DNA of 64,000 nucleotides, taken from positions 155,019 to 219,018 of the forward strand of contig JAURFE010000004.1 in NCBI GenBank assembly GCA_030827135.1, read 5' to 3'. The notes beneath the pieces are model-generated. The model was given only the letters and a program-made list of their open reading frames with translations, ran no database searches and was not told where the DNA came from. Positions 43,287-53,255 of the stretch are shown here, piece by piece. How positions within the stretch are numbered: the stretch's first letter is position 1; each line of letters starts with the position of its first letter. The position numbers were made by a program, and so were the translations under genes. The stretch is from Vicinamibacterales bacterium. Lineage in GTDB: Bacteria; Acidobacteriota; Vicinamibacteria; Vicinamibacterales; SCN-69-37.

Positions 43287-45299
43287 TTAGACGCCGCCTC
43301 CCACGAGGACGCGACCGGGGTCTCTCAGCTTGCGCACTTCGTCACGCAGACTGGCTGCGCGTTCGAACTCCAGACTGGCCGCCGCCGCCCGCATGCCCTG
43401 TTCGAGCTCCGCGATCCGGCGATCGAGGTCGGCGCGGGAGTGGAACGCCTCCCGTGTGTCGGCCGCCGGCACCGTCAGATAGTCGCGCTCGTACACACTC
43501 GAGAGCACCTCGTCGATGTGTTTCACGATTGATGCGGGCGTGATGCCGTGTTCGAGGTTGTAGGCCTCCTGCACCGTCCGTCGACGGTCGGTCTCCCGCA
43601 TGGCGTACCGCATCGAGTCCGTGACCTTGTCGGCATACAGCACCGCGCGACCGCGCACATGCCGGGCCGCGCGGCCGATGGTCTGAATCAACGCGCCGCC
43701 CGACCGCAGAAAGCCTTCCTTGTCCGCGTCAAGAATCGCCACGAGCGACACTTCCGGCAGATCGAGCCCTTCACGGAGCAGGTTGATGCCGACCAGCACA
43801 TCGAAGGTCCCCAGCCGCAGGTCACGCAGGATCTCCACCCGCTCAAGGGTATCGATATCCGAGTGAAGGTAGCGCACCTTGATGCCGAGTTCCTGGTAGT
43901 ACGTGGTCAGGTCCTCAGCCATCCGTTTGGTCAGCACCGTGACAAGCACACGTTCCCCTCGGGCCGTCACGTCGCGAATCTCCGCAAGCAGGTCGTCCAC
44001 CTGCCCGGCGACGGGTCTGACATCGATCGGCGGGTCCACAAGCCCCGTCGGCCGGATGATTTGTTCGACGATCACGCCGCCCGCATGCGTCAGTTCGTAG
44101 GGGCCAGGCGTCGCACTGACGTACACCACTTGTGGCCGGCGCGCCTCCCACTCCTCAAACGACAACGGCCGGTTGTCGAGCGCAGAGGGCAGCCGGAACC
44201 CGTAGTCGACCAGCACTTCCTTCCGCGACCGGTCCCCGTGGTACATCCCGCGCACCTGCGGTACCGTCTGATGGCTTTCGTCCACAATCAGCAGCGCGTC
44301 TTCCGGAAGGTAATCAAGCAACGTCGGCGGGGGCTCCCCTGCCGCGCGACCGGACAGATGCCGCGAGTAGTTCTCGATGCCGTGACAGTAGCCGATCTCC
44401 CTCATCATCTCGAGGTCGAACATCGTGCGCTGATGAAGCCGCTGCGCTTCGAGCACCCGGCCGGCGCCTTCGAGGTCGGCGAGCCGTTCGCGCAATTCGT
44501 CCTTGATGCGCTCAATGGCTTCGAGGGTCTTCGCCCGCGGGGTCACGAAGTGCGACTTCGGGAACACCGAGAGCCGGTCGTGACGGCGGACTTCCCGGCC
44601 CGTCAACGGGTCAAACGTGACCAGAGCATCCACCTCGTCGCCGAAGTATTCAAACCGCAGCCCGATGTCCTCGTACGACGGATAGACCTCAACGATATCC
44701 CCCCGCACGCGGAAGGTGCCGCGAGTGAACTCGTGGTCGTTGCGCTCGTACTGGATCTCCACAAGCGACCGTAACAGGTGGTCGCGCCCCGTGGCTGCTC
44801 CCTTTTGCACCTCGACCACGAGCCCGAAGTAGGACTCCGGCGAGCCCAGACCGTAGATGCACGACACACTGGCGACGACCAGGACGTCCCGCCGCTCGAA
44901 CAGCGACCGGGTCGCGGACAGACGGAGCCGGTCAATCTCCTCGTTGATGATCGATTCTTTTTCGATGTACGTCCCGCTGGCCGGCATGTAGGCTTCGGGC
45001 TGGTAGTAGTCGTAATAACTGACGAAATATTCGACGGCGTTGCGCGGGAAGAATCGCCGGAATTCCTGGTACAGCTGGGCCGCCAGGGTCTTGTTGTGCA
45101 CCATGACGAGCGTCGGGCGGTTCACCGTCGCCACGACCTGGGCCATGGTGAAGGTCTTGCCTGATCCGGTCACCCCCAGCAGCACCTGCGCCGGGTCCCC
45201 GCGTTCCAGCCCTTCCACCAGCTGCGGGATTGCGCGCGGCTGGTCGCCACGAAGCTCGAAGTCCGATTCAAGTTCAAAACGGTCCGTATCGGAAGGCAT
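43287..45299 (-). CDS. uvrB: Excinuclease ABC subunit UvrB
   Basis: Nucleotide-excision-repair helicase, 670 residues. Walker [11 protein letters not shown], the beta-hairpin region [24 protein letters not shown]-like DESHQT, helicase motifs [23 protein letters not shown] and QTIGRAARH are all present. The C-terminal UVR domain ([17 protein letters not shown]) binds UvrC. I chose the ATG at 45299; a GTG seven codons earlier is an alternative. Neither has a strong ribosome site. It heads an operon with the lipid-transport genes. Confidence 0.96.
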   Translation of the reverse strand: MPSDTDRFELESDFELRGDQPRAIPQLVEGLERGDPAQVLLGVTGSGKTFTMAQVVATVNRPTLVMVHNKTLAAQLYQEFRRFFPRNAVEYFVSYYDYYQPEAYMPASGTYIEKESIINEEIDRLRLSATRSLFERRDVLVVASVSCIYGLGSPESYFGLVVEVQKGAATGRDHLLRSLVEIQYERNDHEFTRGTFRVRGDIVEVYPSYEDIGLRFEYFGDEVDALVTFDPLTGREVRRHDRLSVFPKSHFVTPRAKTLEAIERIKDELRERLADLEGAGRVLEAQRLHQRTMFDLEMMREIGYCHGIENYSRHLSGRAAGEPPPTLLDYLPEDALLIVDESHQTVPQVRGMYHGDRSRKEVLVDYGFRLPSALDNRPLSFEEWEARRPQVVYVSATPGPYELTHAGGVIVEQIIRPTGLVDPPIDVRPVAGQVDDLLAEIRDVTARGERVLVTVLTKRMAEDLTTYYQELGIKVRYLHSDIDTLERVEILRDLRLGTFDVLVGINLLREGLDLPEVSLVAILDADKEGFLRSGGALIQTIGRAARHVRGRAVLYADKVTDSMRYAMRETDRRRTVQEAYNLEHGITPASIVKHIDEVLSSVYERDYLTVPAADTREAFHSRADLDRRIAELEQGMRAAAASLEFERAASLRDEVRKLRDPGRVLVGGGV

Positions 45300-45341
45300 C
45301 GGTGATTCAGCTCGAATCACCCATGGTAGCAGAGCGGTGTC

Positions 45342-46268
45342 TCAGCGAATGGGCGCGAAGTAGCCCGGGCGGGTGCGCACTTTCACACCGGCGGCCTGCG
45401 GCGCCCGTACTTTGACCTGCACTTTCCGGAAGGTGCCGTCCTTCCGGCTGTTCGTGGAGACGTACCCAAGCGTGTAGCGGGCGTTCAGTTCGTCGAGGAT
45501 GCGGGCGTAGATCTTCTCCAGATCCTCCTTCCGGCCCGGGTAAAACGCCGCGCCCCCCGTCTGATGCGCGACATCATTCATCCGCATGGTCTGCAACGCC
45601 CGCTCGGTGCCGGTTTGATGTTCGACATACCCGATGACATACACCATGACCTGGCTGAGCCGGAGCATCTCGACGAGTCGCGAGAAGGTGGTTTCGCTGC
45701 GCGAGTCCGCGCCGTCGGTGTAGAGCAGGAGGACCTTCTGCCCGTCCTGCTCTTCGGCGGCCGCCAGGTACATCGCCAGCGCGTCATACAGGGCCGTGTA
45801 GCCGTCGGCCGTGTTGCTGCGGATACGTTCAAACAGGTGTGGATAACTGCCGGGTGAAAACCTGGACACCCGCACCTGGGTCGCGAAGTCCACGAACGTG
45901 ACGTCACGCGCTTCGTCCAGCGTGTTGATGAACTTGATGGCCGCCGCAGCAGCAGACGGCAGGTCGCGCTGCATGCTGCCGCTGGTGTCGAGCAGCAATC
46001 CGAGATGCAGGGGCACGTCGGGTGTGGCACCGCTGGCGAAATACGTCAGCGCCTGAGCGCGCCCGTCTTCGAGCACCTCGAACTGGTCCCGCAGCAGGCC
46101 CCGGACCAGGGTGTCGCCCCTGGCGGTAACCGTCACGGGCAGCGTCACGACGTCAGTCGTGGCCCGGAAGACCTGCTGCGCGGCGGATCGCGGCCCATCC
46201 AGCAGGCAGAGGCCGATTGCGGCCACCACGATGGCGCGCCCAAGCACGACCGTCCTTCCCGCCCGCAT
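45342..46268 (-). CDS. Exported VWFA-domain protein of Acidobacteria type
   Basis: 308 residues. A signal peptide (AIVVAAIGLCLLDGPRSAAQ) is followed by a short beta domain (LPVTVTARGDTLVRGLLRDQFEVLEDG) and a von Willebrand factor A domain with the MIDAS motif DTSGSMQ near residue 95. The end, YTLGYVSTNSRKDGTFRKVQVKV... RTRPGYFAP, is the hallmark of the 'VWFA-related Acidobacterial domain' family. The ATG at 46268 is taken; a longer one at 46295 adds nine residues. It lies downstream of nothing obvious and converges on none: its start is divergent from the DHH gene. Confidence 0.88.
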   Translation of the reverse strand: MRAGRTVVLGRAIVVAAIGLCLLDGPRSAAQQVFRATTDVVTLPVTVTARGDTLVRGLLRDQFEVLEDGRAQALTYFASGATPDVPLHLGLLLDTSGSMQRDLPSAAAAAIKFINTLDEARDVTFVDFATQVRVSRFSPGSYPHLFERIRSNTADGYTALYDALAMYLAAAEEQDGQKVLLLYTDGADSRSETTFSRLVEMLRLSQVMVYVIGYVEHQTGTERALQTMRMNDVAHQTGGAAFYPGRKEDLEKIYARILDELNARYTLGYVSTNSRKDGTFRKVQVKVRAPQAAGVKVRTRPGYFAPIR

Positions 46269-46306
46269 GATTTGCGCATGATACTCCGCGGGCATGACGA
46301 GGTACG

Positions 46307-46312
46307 TATAAT
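46307..46312 (+). promoter_or_regulatory. -10 element of the DHH gene
   Basis: Perfect TATAAT on the plus strand, 14 bases before the ATG at 46327, so the transcript would start some eight bases upstream of the start codon, nearly leaderless. The -35 region is poor (CTCCGC). Confidence 0.45.
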
Positions 46313-46326
46313 GGCTTGTTTACGTC

Positions 46327-47769
46327 ATGAGAGCACTCGCCGTCTGCCAGGACGAACTGGTGATCCGCACGCTCCACCAGGTCCTGTCAGGCGCATTCGA
46401 CCTTGAGTTTCTGGTCGAAAGCCGCCCCCTCGCCCGACGACTGATCGAGGACCAGATCGCCGTCACGGTGGCCGATCTGAAGCGGGTAGATTCCTATCTC
46501 CGCGCCGACCTCTCTCCGTCCACCTGCGTCCTCGTCGAAGACAACGGCAAACGCAGTCTCAAGAAGATCGTGACCGCCATCCGCGATGCCGGGGGCAGCC
46601 TCCTCTACATCCTCCACGCCGGCACACGCCCCGAGCAGCGCAGGAACTACGACGACCTTCAGGATCTTGTCCCGGAGCTCACCCACCTCGACCTGGCCGA
46701 ACTGCTGAGCGGGTCACTGACGACCGAACTCGACCGCGCGATGACGCGCGCCCGCGTACAGCAATACCAGCGGTACTTCGCGGACGCGGATCGCGTCCTC
46801 ATCCTCCTCCACAACGACCCCGACCCTGACGCCCTCGCGGCGGGCCTCGCCCTGCGCACGCTCCTGCGCCGCACCAAGACGACCGCGATTATCGGCGCCG
46901 TGCAGGGCGTGACGCGCCCGGAAAATCTGCGCATGGCCGACCTGCTCGACATTCAGGTGGAAACGGTGACGCACGCGGACTTCGCGACGTTTGACCGCAT
47001 CGCCACGGTGGATGTGCAGCCGCACTATTTTCCGGGCCAGTTGCCCCGCGTCGACCTTGTCATCGACCATCATCCCGAGCAGGCAGGCTACACGGCCGTC
47101 TTCAAGGACATCCGTCCGGAGTTCGGCTCGACGTGTACGATCCTCACCGAACATCTGCGCGCCGTCGACGTGAACATCTCGGAACGCACCGCAACCGCGA
47201 TGCTCTACGCCATCAAGTCCGACACCCTCTTCTTCGCCCGCCACACCAACCGGTCCGACCTCGAGGCGTTCACGTTCCTGTATCCACTCGCCGACGCCGC
47301 GTTGATCCGCAAGATGGAAGGCGCCGAGATCACGATGGACCGCCTTGAGCACGTCACCCGTGCGCTCGCGACCAGCCGCATGCGGCATCAGGTGTTTTCC
47401 GCGTTCATCGGAGAAACCACCCGCGAAGACTTCATCCCCTACACCGCCGACTTCTTCCTCCAGCTGGAGGGTGTCAAGTGGTCGATCATTGCCGGCATCG
47501 TCGGCGGGCAGCTCATCGTGAGTGTGCGCAATCTCGGGTATTCCAGAAATGCCGGCGAGTTTGTGAAGGCCAGCTTCGGGGATATCGGCAGTGCCGGTGG
47601 ACACCGGGCGCTCGCCAAAGCCGTCGTGCCCGTGGACCGCTTCACGGCCAAGTTCGGCAGCCTCTCCGGCATCGGCATCGCGGCGCGCATCGGTGAACTC
47701 GCGGAGCACTTCCTCGCCGAGACCAAGGACGACAAGAAACACGCCGACAAGTCCGGCAAGCACCTGTAG
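46327..47769 (+). CDS. DHH/DHHA1 phosphoesterase with N-terminal Rossmann-like domain
   Basis: 480 residues. Residues 1-135 look like a TrkA-N/Rossmann-type domain (ALAVCQDELVIRTLHQVL, ADLSPSTCVLVEDN). The DHH domain (155-330) shows LHNDPDPDALAAGLAL, VDVQPHYF and VIDHHPEQ, the metal-ligand motifs. DHHA1 includes GSAGGHRALAKAVVP near residue 420. Such enzymes cleave short RNA (nanoRNase) or cyclic dinucleotides; the first residues are a less common N-terminal partner. The C-terminal tail is Lys-rich. The promoter gives an almost leaderless transcript. Confidence 0.85.
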   Translation: MRALAVCQDELVIRTLHQVLSGAFDLEFLVESRPLARRLIEDQIAVTVADLKRVDSYLRADLSPSTCVLVEDNGKRSLKKIVTAIRDAGGSLLYILHAGTRPEQRRNYDDLQDLVPELTHLDLAELLSGSLTTELDRAMTRARVQQYQRYFADADRVLILLHNDPDPDALAAGLALRTLLRRTKTTAIIGAVQGVTRPENLRMADLLDIQVETVTHADFATFDRIATVDVQPHYFPGQLPRVDLVIDHHPEQAGYTAVFKDIRPEFGSTCTILTEHLRAVDVNISERTATAMLYAIKSDTLFFARHTNRSDLEAFTFLYPLADAALIRKMEGAEITMDRLEHVTRALATSRMRHQVFSAFIGETTREDFIPYTADFFLQLEGVKWSIIAGIVGGQLIVSVRNLGYSRNAGEFVKASFGDIGSAGGHRALAKAVVPVDRFTAKFGSLSGIGIAARIGELAEHFLAETKDDKKHADKSGKHL

Positions 47770-47790
47770 GGCGCGCCGGCCCTGCCTCCC

Positions 47791-48954
47791 CTAAGCCAGC
47801 GCCTGTCCGAGGTCGTCGATCAGGTCGCGGCTGGATTCAAGGCCAACCGACAGGCGCAGCATGCCGCGTGTGACCCCGGCCGCCGCGAGCTGGGTGTCAT
47901 CGAGCCCGTACTGGGACGTCAACACTGGCAACGAGCACAGGCTCTCCACGCCGCCAAGGCTGGCGGCGCGCTGGAAGAGCTGCACACGGTCGAACGTGCG
48001 CACGGCGCCCTCGTAGCCGCCGGCACACTCGAAGCAGATCATCCCGCCGAAGCCGGTCATCTGTGCGCGGGCGATCGCGGCGTCGGGGTGTGACGCAAGC
48101 CCTGGATAAAACACACGACTGACCTGTGGCTGCCGTTCCAGGAACTCGGCCACAGCCTGTGCGTTGGCGTTGTGCTGCGCCACACGCACAGCGAGCGTCT
48201 TCATGCCGCGCGCCAGCGCGTAGGCCGACGCGGGCTCAAGAATGCCACCAAGCAACTTCCGAGCCGGCGCAAGGCGGTCGATGATCGCGCGCGATCCGAT
48301 CAACGCACCCGCGGTGACGTCGCTGTGTCCGTTCAGATATTTCGTCGCCGAGTGCATCACCAGATCCGCACCAAGTGCCAGCGGCCGCTGGTTGATCGGA
48401 CTCGCGAACGTGTTGTCCACGATGGAGAGGACGCCCCTTGCGCGACAGGCCTCTGTGACGCCGGCGATATCAACACATCGCAACGTGGGATTGGTCGGCG
48501 TCTCGAACCAGACCACCTTCGTCTTCGGGCCGAGGAGTGAGCCGACGTGCGTGAGCGCTTCGAGCGACACAAACCGGGTTGTAATGCCGAACCGATCAAG
48601 AAACTGCGTCAACACCTGCAGCGTGCCGCCGTAGATGGATGACGCGCACACCACTTCGTCGCCGGTCTGCAGGAGCCCGAACAACGCGGTCGACGTCGCA
48701 GCCATCCCCGACGACGTCACCATGGCCGATTCCCCGCCCTCAGCGGCCGCGAGTTTGGCCTCGGCCGCCTGCACCGTGGGGTTGCCGTACCGCGAATAGA
48801 TGTAGTGGTCCGACTTCCCCTGCTGGAACCGCTCCAGTTCGGCCGCGTTGGGAAACGCAAACGTCGTCGCCGAATAAATGGGGGTGGTGATGGGGGTTGC
48901 CGCTGAAGGCATCCCTTCGCCGGCGTGCAGGATCTCCGTGTCGCGTGTCCTCAC
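47791..48954 (-). CDS. Cystathionine gamma-synthase/lyase-family PLP enzyme
   Basis: 387 residues of the Cys/Met metabolism family. Landmarks: TPIYSATTFAF, YSRYGNPTVQAAEAKLAAAEGG, SSGMAATSTALF, DNTFASPINQRPLALGADLVMHSATKYLNGHSDV with the PLP Lys in ATKYLNGH, and a C-terminal LRLSVGLE. Gamma-synthase, gamma-lyase, beta-lyase and O-acetylhomoserine sulfhydrylase cannot be distinguished by eye. The GTG start overlaps the stop of the patatin-like gene (GTGA), an unexpected operon partner. Confidence 0.92.
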   Translation of the reverse strand: MRTRDTEILHAGEGMPSAATPITTPIYSATTFAFPNAAELERFQQGKSDHYIYSRYGNPTVQAAEAKLAAAEGGESAMVTSSGMAATSTALFGLLQTGDEVVCASSIYGGTLQVLTQFLDRFGITTRFVSLEALTHVGSLLGPKTKVVWFETPTNPTLRCVDIAGVTEACRARGVLSIVDNTFASPINQRPLALGADLVMHSATKYLNGHSDVTAGALIGSRAIIDRLAPARKLLGGILEPASAYALARGMKTLAVRVAQHNANAQAVAEFLERQPQVSRVFYPGLASHPDAAIARAQMTGFGGMICFECAGGYEGAVRTFDRVQLFQRAASLGGVESLCSLPVLTSQYGLDDTQLAAAGVTRGMLRLSVGLESSRDLIDDLGQALA

Positions 48955-50354
48955 TCGATTCGCTCCCCGGCCGCCACGACCGGCTCAATGAACTGTCGAT
49001 ACGCATCGTCGTATCCCTGCCGCACCAGTTCGGCCAGTGAACGGGTGCGGTCGGACGATTCGTCATACACGCCTGAAAAGTCGAACGGCCCGGCGGGGTT
49101 ATGGTCGGGCCGGATGGCAAACACGCCCGAGAACCTGGGCGCCGCGGCGGCCCACGCTTCCTGGAACGCTGCGGTCTCCACCGAGCGCAGGGTCTCACCC
49201 ATGCGGTGCCGGAAGTCGCCGGGCGTCATCCGCAAGTCGTGCGGCTGCGCGGCGGGTGGCGCGGGAGTCACCAGGACGACCTGCTCGACGCCGATGCGCG
49301 CGACTTCGTCGATCAAGCGTCCCACCAGATCAGGGCGATCACACCACCGATGGGTCTCGCCCTGCCAGTAGCTGTTGAGGGAGAACGTCACCTCGTGCGG
49401 CGCAGACGCGACTGGCACCCGGAGACCGGCCATCACCGCGTCCACGACGAGCGCGCGATCCGCCTCGGCGCCCGCGGACACATCGACCGACTCGGACTCG
49501 CGCGGCCCCGCCCCCACGCGCCGCTGGGTGAACGCGGTGTGCCACGCGGGCGCGACGAGCCCCACGACGACATCGCGACGCGCATCAATGTCATGCACGG
49601 CCAGCAGCACCTCGCGGAAGCCGGGCTGGCCAAAATTCTCCGAGACCAGCTCGACGTAGCGTCGGCCCATCTCGTCGCGCGACGATGCGGGAGCGCCTGA
49701 AGCGCCGCGCGTGATCTGCCACAGTGCCTCCAGCGCGAGACCTTCCGGTTCGGCGGGATCCAGGGGATGGCCCAGCAGATGCCACCAGAACAGCCCTTTC
49801 GTTCTCCGCCTGGAGCGTCGGCCTTTGCGGGCCCGCCACGCCGAGATGGCGAGAACAGCCACCATCCCCACCAGGGCCAGCAACACCAGGCGCGGCACCA
49901 CCGTCGGCAGAATCGGGGGATCAAACAGCGAGGTCAGGAACCGCGTGTATGTGCTGAGCAACCGCTCAGCGATCGAGGGGAAGTTGAGCAACGAAGCCAG
50001 CATGCCGCCCGCATACACCACCGTCGCAGCCAGCACGGCCAGCAAAGGCGACAGCAACAGCAGGCACGCCGCGCCAAGCGCGCCCGCCGCCACGCGAATG
50101 GCCGGCCGCCATCGATACGCGTGGGAGGCTCTCGCGGTCGTCCACGGTCCGGCATCAGCCCACAAGTGGCCGCCGCTGTCCACCGCCGCGCTCAACGCGC
50201 CAATCACGCCCACCCCGTGCGCCGCCACCACATCCACCTTGATGCCGGCTTCATTCAGCGCACGGAGCACGCCGGCGTGGTACGCCCCGGCCGTCCCCGT
50301 GCCGCACAACACCACCGCTGTGCGGAGGCGTGGGGCGTAGGAAGACAGAGCCAT
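48951..50354 (-). CDS. Patatin-like membrane protein lacking the catalytic serine
   Basis: 467 residues. The N-terminus matches the patatin fold (VVLCGTGTAGAYHAGVLRAL then VDVVAAHGVGVIGAL). In active patatins the second stretch is GTSAG; here Gly47 stands at the nucleophile Ser position (AHGVG). The oxyanion region has GTGTAG rather than GGGxxG. Two hydrophobic blocks (about residues 86-120 and 148-172, the latter with LVLLALVGMVAVLAI) are inserted and likely anchor it in the membrane, and the rest is a large soluble region. It is probably a non-catalytic member, or an enzyme using other residues. It is coupled to the PLP enzyme. Confidence 0.75.
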   Translation of the reverse strand: MALSSYAPRLRTAVVLCGTGTAGAYHAGVLRALNEAGIKVDVVAAHGVGVIGALSAAVDSGGHLWADAGPWTTARASHAYRWRPAIRVAAGALGAACLLLLSPLLAVLAATVVYAGGMLASLLNFPSIAERLLSTYTRFLTSLFDPPILPTVVPRLVLLALVGMVAVLAISAWRARKGRRSRRRTKGLFWWHLLGHPLDPAEPEGLALEALWQITRGASGAPASSRDEMGRRYVELVSENFGQPGFREVLLAVHDIDARRDVVVGLVAPAWHTAFTQRRVGAGPRESESVDVSAGAEADRALVVDAVMAGLRVPVASAPHEVTFSLNSYWQGETHRWCDRPDLVGRLIDEVARIGVEQVVLVTPAPPAAQPHDLRMTPGDFRHRMGETLRSVETAAFQEAWAAAAPRFSGVFAIRPDHNPAGPFDFSGVYDESSDRTRSLAELVRQGYDDAYRQFIEPVVAAGERIE

Positions 50355-50363
50355 CGCAGAGAC

Positions 50364-50828
50364 TCAGGCTTCGTCGTGCACAGTGACCAGCCGCACGAGC
50401 TCAAACGTCCGTTTTCCCGCCGGCGTGACGACAAGCACGTTGTCGCCTTCTTCCTTGCCGACAAAGGCGCGACCGATGGGCGACGCGACCGAGATCAAGC
50501 CCTTGTCGGGGTCCGCGTCCTCGGGCATGCACAGTTCAAACTGCAGGTGGTTCCCGTTTTCGATCACGGTCAACTTCGACCCGAAGCCGGCTTTGTCGGT
50601 CGGGATCTTGTCGAGGTTCATCAGCTGCAGCTGCGAGACGCGCGTGCGCAGCATCGAGATACGGGATTCCACCAGCCGCTGACGTTCCTTCGCGGCCGCA
50701 TACTCGGCGTTCTCGCGCAGGTCCCCCAGCTCGCGGGCACGCTGGATCTCCTTGGGCAGATCGTGGGTCAGCTCGCGGTCGAGCACGGCAATTTCATCCT
50801 CGAACCGCTTGATCAGACGGGCTTTCAT
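50364..50828 (-). CDS. greA: Transcription elongation factor GreA
   Basis: 154 residues. The N-terminal coiled coil carries the catalytic tip LGDLRENAEYAAAKERQRLVE with the Asp/Glu pair, and the C-terminal FKBP-like domain has ISVASPIGRAFVGKEEGDNVLV, then a basic end. It rescues backtracked RNA polymerase. The start is ATG at 50828, 26 bases from the divergent SpoU gene. The patatin-like gene starts 9 bases after it, and may be part of the same transcript. Confidence 0.93.
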   Translation of the reverse strand: MKARLIKRFEDEIAVLDRELTHDLPKEIQRARELGDLRENAEYAAAKERQRLVESRISMLRTRVSQLQLMNLDKIPTDKAGFGSKLTVIENGNHLQFELCMPEDADPDKGLISVASPIGRAFVGKEEGDNVLVVTPAGKRTFELVRLVTVHDEA

Positions 50829-50854
50829 CGTGTGAAAAGTCTATCCTATCCGGC

Positions 50855-51682
50855 GTGTCCCATCCGCGTCTGACCCGTCGTCAGGATCCCATCGTCACAC
50901 GCCTGCGTGAGGTCGCCCGAGGACGGGACGCCGGGAGCGACGACGTGCTGCTGGATGGCCCCCATGTGGTGCTCGAAGCCCTGCGCGCCGATGTGCCGCT
51001 TGAGGTCATCCTGGCGACGACGGATCGGCTCGAGGATCCCTCTCCGGACATGCGTCAGCTCTGGTCGCTCGCGGCCGCATCGGGCGCGGCCATTTACGAC
51101 GTCACCACCGGCGTAATGGACGCCGCCAGCCCGGTTCGCACCCCCAGCGGCATCGTGGCGCTCGGTGCCTGGTCACCCGCCGCACTCTCGTCGCTCTGGG
51201 CACCGGCCCCGGCCCTGGCGGTGGGTCTGGTCGATGTGCAGGATCCCGGTAATGCCGGGGCGGTCATCCGGTGTGCTGATGGACTTGATGCAACCGGTGT
51301 CGCGATGATCGGATCCACGGCCGACCCGGGGAGTTGGAAATCGCTGCGTGGCGCGATGGGCAGCACGTTCCGTCTGCCGGTGGCGCGGGGCGGCATCGAC
51401 GAGGTGTTGGCCGATGCACGTACGGCCGGCGTCGCCATTGTCGCCACAGTCGCGCGCGACAGTTCGGGCGCCATCGAACTTCGCCGTGTGGACCTCACAC
51501 GCCCGGTGCTCCTGCTGCTTGGCAACGAAGGCGCCGGCTTGCCGGACGATCTTCAGGAGAACGCCGACGTCCGCGTGTATATCGATATGCGCGCGGGCCT
51601 CGACTCCTTCAACGTCTCGGTCACCGCCGGCCTGCTTCTGTACGAGGCACGGCGACAGCGCCCGTCCCAGGGCCGGGTATGA
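50855..51682 (+). CDS. SpoU/TrmH-family RNA methyltransferase
   Basis: 275 residues. N-terminal substrate-binding domain (residues 1-110), then the SPOUT methyltransferase domain with motif 1 [22 protein letters not shown], motif 2 [12 protein letters not shown] and motif 3 [18 protein letters not shown]. These 2'-O-methylate tRNA or rRNA (usually 23S). The start is GTG at 50855, close to the greA start on the opposite strand. It overlaps rarA by four bases. Confidence 0.9.
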   Translation: MSHPRLTRRQDPIVTRLREVARGRDAGSDDVLLDGPHVVLEALRADVPLEVILATTDRLEDPSPDMRQLWSLAAASGAAIYDVTTGVMDAASPVRTPSGIVALGAWSPAALSSLWAPAPALAVGLVDVQDPGNAGAVIRCADGLDATGVAMIGSTADPGSWKSLRGAMGSTFRLPVARGGIDEVLADARTAGVAIVATVARDSSGAIELRRVDLTRPVLLLLGNEGAGLPDDLQENADVRVYIDMRAGLDSFNVSVTAGLLLYEARRQRPSQGRV

Positions 51683-53007
51683 CCTCGTTGTTTGACGACG
51701 AGCCTTCCGTGACGGCAGGCACACCGCTCGCCGAACGGATGCGGCCACGCACGCTGGACGAGTACGTCGGACAGACGCATCTTGTGGGACCGGGACAGCC
51801 ACTGCGACGAGCAATCGACGCCGGCGTTCTGCATTCACTGATTCTCTGGGGGCCGCCGGGTACCGGGAAGACCACGCTCGCCCGTGTGCTTGCGCAGGCC
51901 AGCGGCGCGGAGTTTGCTGCGTTCAGCGCGGTCACGTCCGGCATCAAGGAGATTAAGGATGTCATCGCGGTCGCCGCGCATACGCGGCAGCGCACCGGCC
52001 GCCGGACAATCTTCTTCGTCGACGAAATTCACAGATTCAACAAGGCCCAGCAGGACGCGTTCCTGCCGCACATCGAGTCCGGCACGGTCGTGCTGGTTGG
52101 CGCCACGACGGAGAATCCGTCCTTTGAAGTCAACTCGGCGCTGCTCTCACGGTCCAAGGTCTACGTCCTCCAGCCGCTCACGCAAGACGACGTGGTGACA
52201 ATCCTGCGGCGTGCGCTCACTGATACCGGGCGCGGTCTTGGCGCGACCGGCGTCGAGGCTGATGATGACGGGCTGGCGGCGGTGGCGCGGTATGCCAACG
52301 GGGATGCGCGTGTGGCGCTGAACCTGCTCGAACAGGTGGTGTCGTCGCTGCCGACGTCTGCAACTGGTGGCCCGAGCCGGCTGACGGAAGAGATCCTGAA
52401 GGACCTGGTGGATCGCAGGGCGCTGCTCTACGACAAGTCCGGCGAGGAGCACTACAACATCATCTCGGCCCTCCATAAGTCCATCCGCAACAGCGACGCG
52501 GACGGAGCGGTCTACTGGCTGGCGCGCCTGCTCGAGGCTGGTGAAGACCCCATGTATGTGGCGCGCCGACTCGTGCGATTTGCGTCTGAGGACATCGGCA
52601 ACGCTGACCCTGGGGCGCTGCGGTTGGCCATTGCGGCGAAGGATGCGACGCACTTCCTCGGGATGCCGGAGTGCAACACTGCCCTCGCGCAGCTCGTGAC
52701 CTACATGGCGGCGGCGCCGAAGAGCAATGCCGTCTACAAAGCGTACCAGGCGGCCGCGCGTGATGCGCTCAGAACCGAAGCCGCGCCGGTGCCGCTCCAC
52801 CTTCGGAATGCGCCGACGAAGCTGATGAAGGATCTGGCGTACGGCAAGGACTACCAGTACGCCCACGATGCACCGGATGCCCTCACCGACATGTCGTCAC
52901 TGCCCGACAATCTCACCGGCCGCGTCTATTACGAGCCCACCGACCGCGGCCTCGAACCCAAGCTCAAGGAAGCCCTCGACCGCGCACGCGCGAAGCGGAA
53001 GCGCTAG
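51679..53007 (+). CDS. rarA: Replication-associated recombination protein RarA
   Basis: AAA+ ATPase (also called MgsA) that acts at stalled forks, 442 residues. Walker [13 protein letters not shown], Walker [12 protein letters not shown], sensor 1 [19 protein letters not shown] and the C-terminal MgsA tetramerisation region ([11 protein letters not shown]) are present. The ATG overlaps the methyltransferase stop (ATGA). A longer frame exists to 51334 but runs inside that gene. Confidence 0.93.
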   Translation: MTSLFDDEPSVTAGTPLAERMRPRTLDEYVGQTHLVGPGQPLRRAIDAGVLHSLILWGPPGTGKTTLARVLAQASGAEFAAFSAVTSGIKEIKDVIAVAAHTRQRTGRRTIFFVDEIHRFNKAQQDAFLPHIESGTVVLVGATTENPSFEVNSALLSRSKVYVLQPLTQDDVVTILRRALTDTGRGLGATGVEADDDGLAAVARYANGDARVALNLLEQVVSSLPTSATGGPSRLTEEILKDLVDRRALLYDKSGEEHYNIISALHKSIRNSDADGAVYWLARLLEAGEDPMYVARRLVRFASEDIGNADPGALRLAIAAKDATHFLGMPECNTALAQLVTYMAAAPKSNAVYKAYQAAARDALRTEAAPVPLHLRNAPTKLMKDLAYGKDYQYAHDAPDALTDMSSLPDNLTGRVYYEPTDRGLEPKLKEALDRARAKRKR

Positions 53008-53255
53008 TCGAAGCGCTGGCGCGACCGCTCGATCAACCGGGCCCATTCTTCTTCCCGATTGCGCGGCGGCACCGGAAATGCCTTCAGCGAAGGTGACGGC
53101 ACGCGACCCGCTTCTTGCGCCCAGGTGCCTGGCGGAGACAGCAAGGGCATAGTCGGCTGCGGGGCGCGCCGGCTCGCCCTTCGACTTTGCCAGGCGCGCG
53201 CGAACGCCGGCCCGTGGATGCCGGCGCTGTCAAGCCGACGCCGGCGGACGTCCAA
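53004..53255 (-). CDS. Doubtful small ORF downstream of a membrane protein
   Basis: 83 codons. The last part ([19 protein letters not shown]) looks like a real helical protein end, whereas the first half is Arg/Pro-rich and looks like noncoding high-GC sequence. It overlaps the end of the preceding minus-strand gene by 26 bases and the rarA stop by four. It may be a decayed C-terminal remnant, or not a gene. Confidence 0.25.
   Translation of the reverse strand: MDVRRRRLDSAGIHGPAFARAWQSRRASRRAPQPTMPLLSPPGTWAQEAGRVPSPSLKAFPVPPRNREEEWARLIERSRQRFD

Noticed and set aside
43548-44774. 408-codon plus-strand open frame
   Set aside because: Antisense to uvrB.
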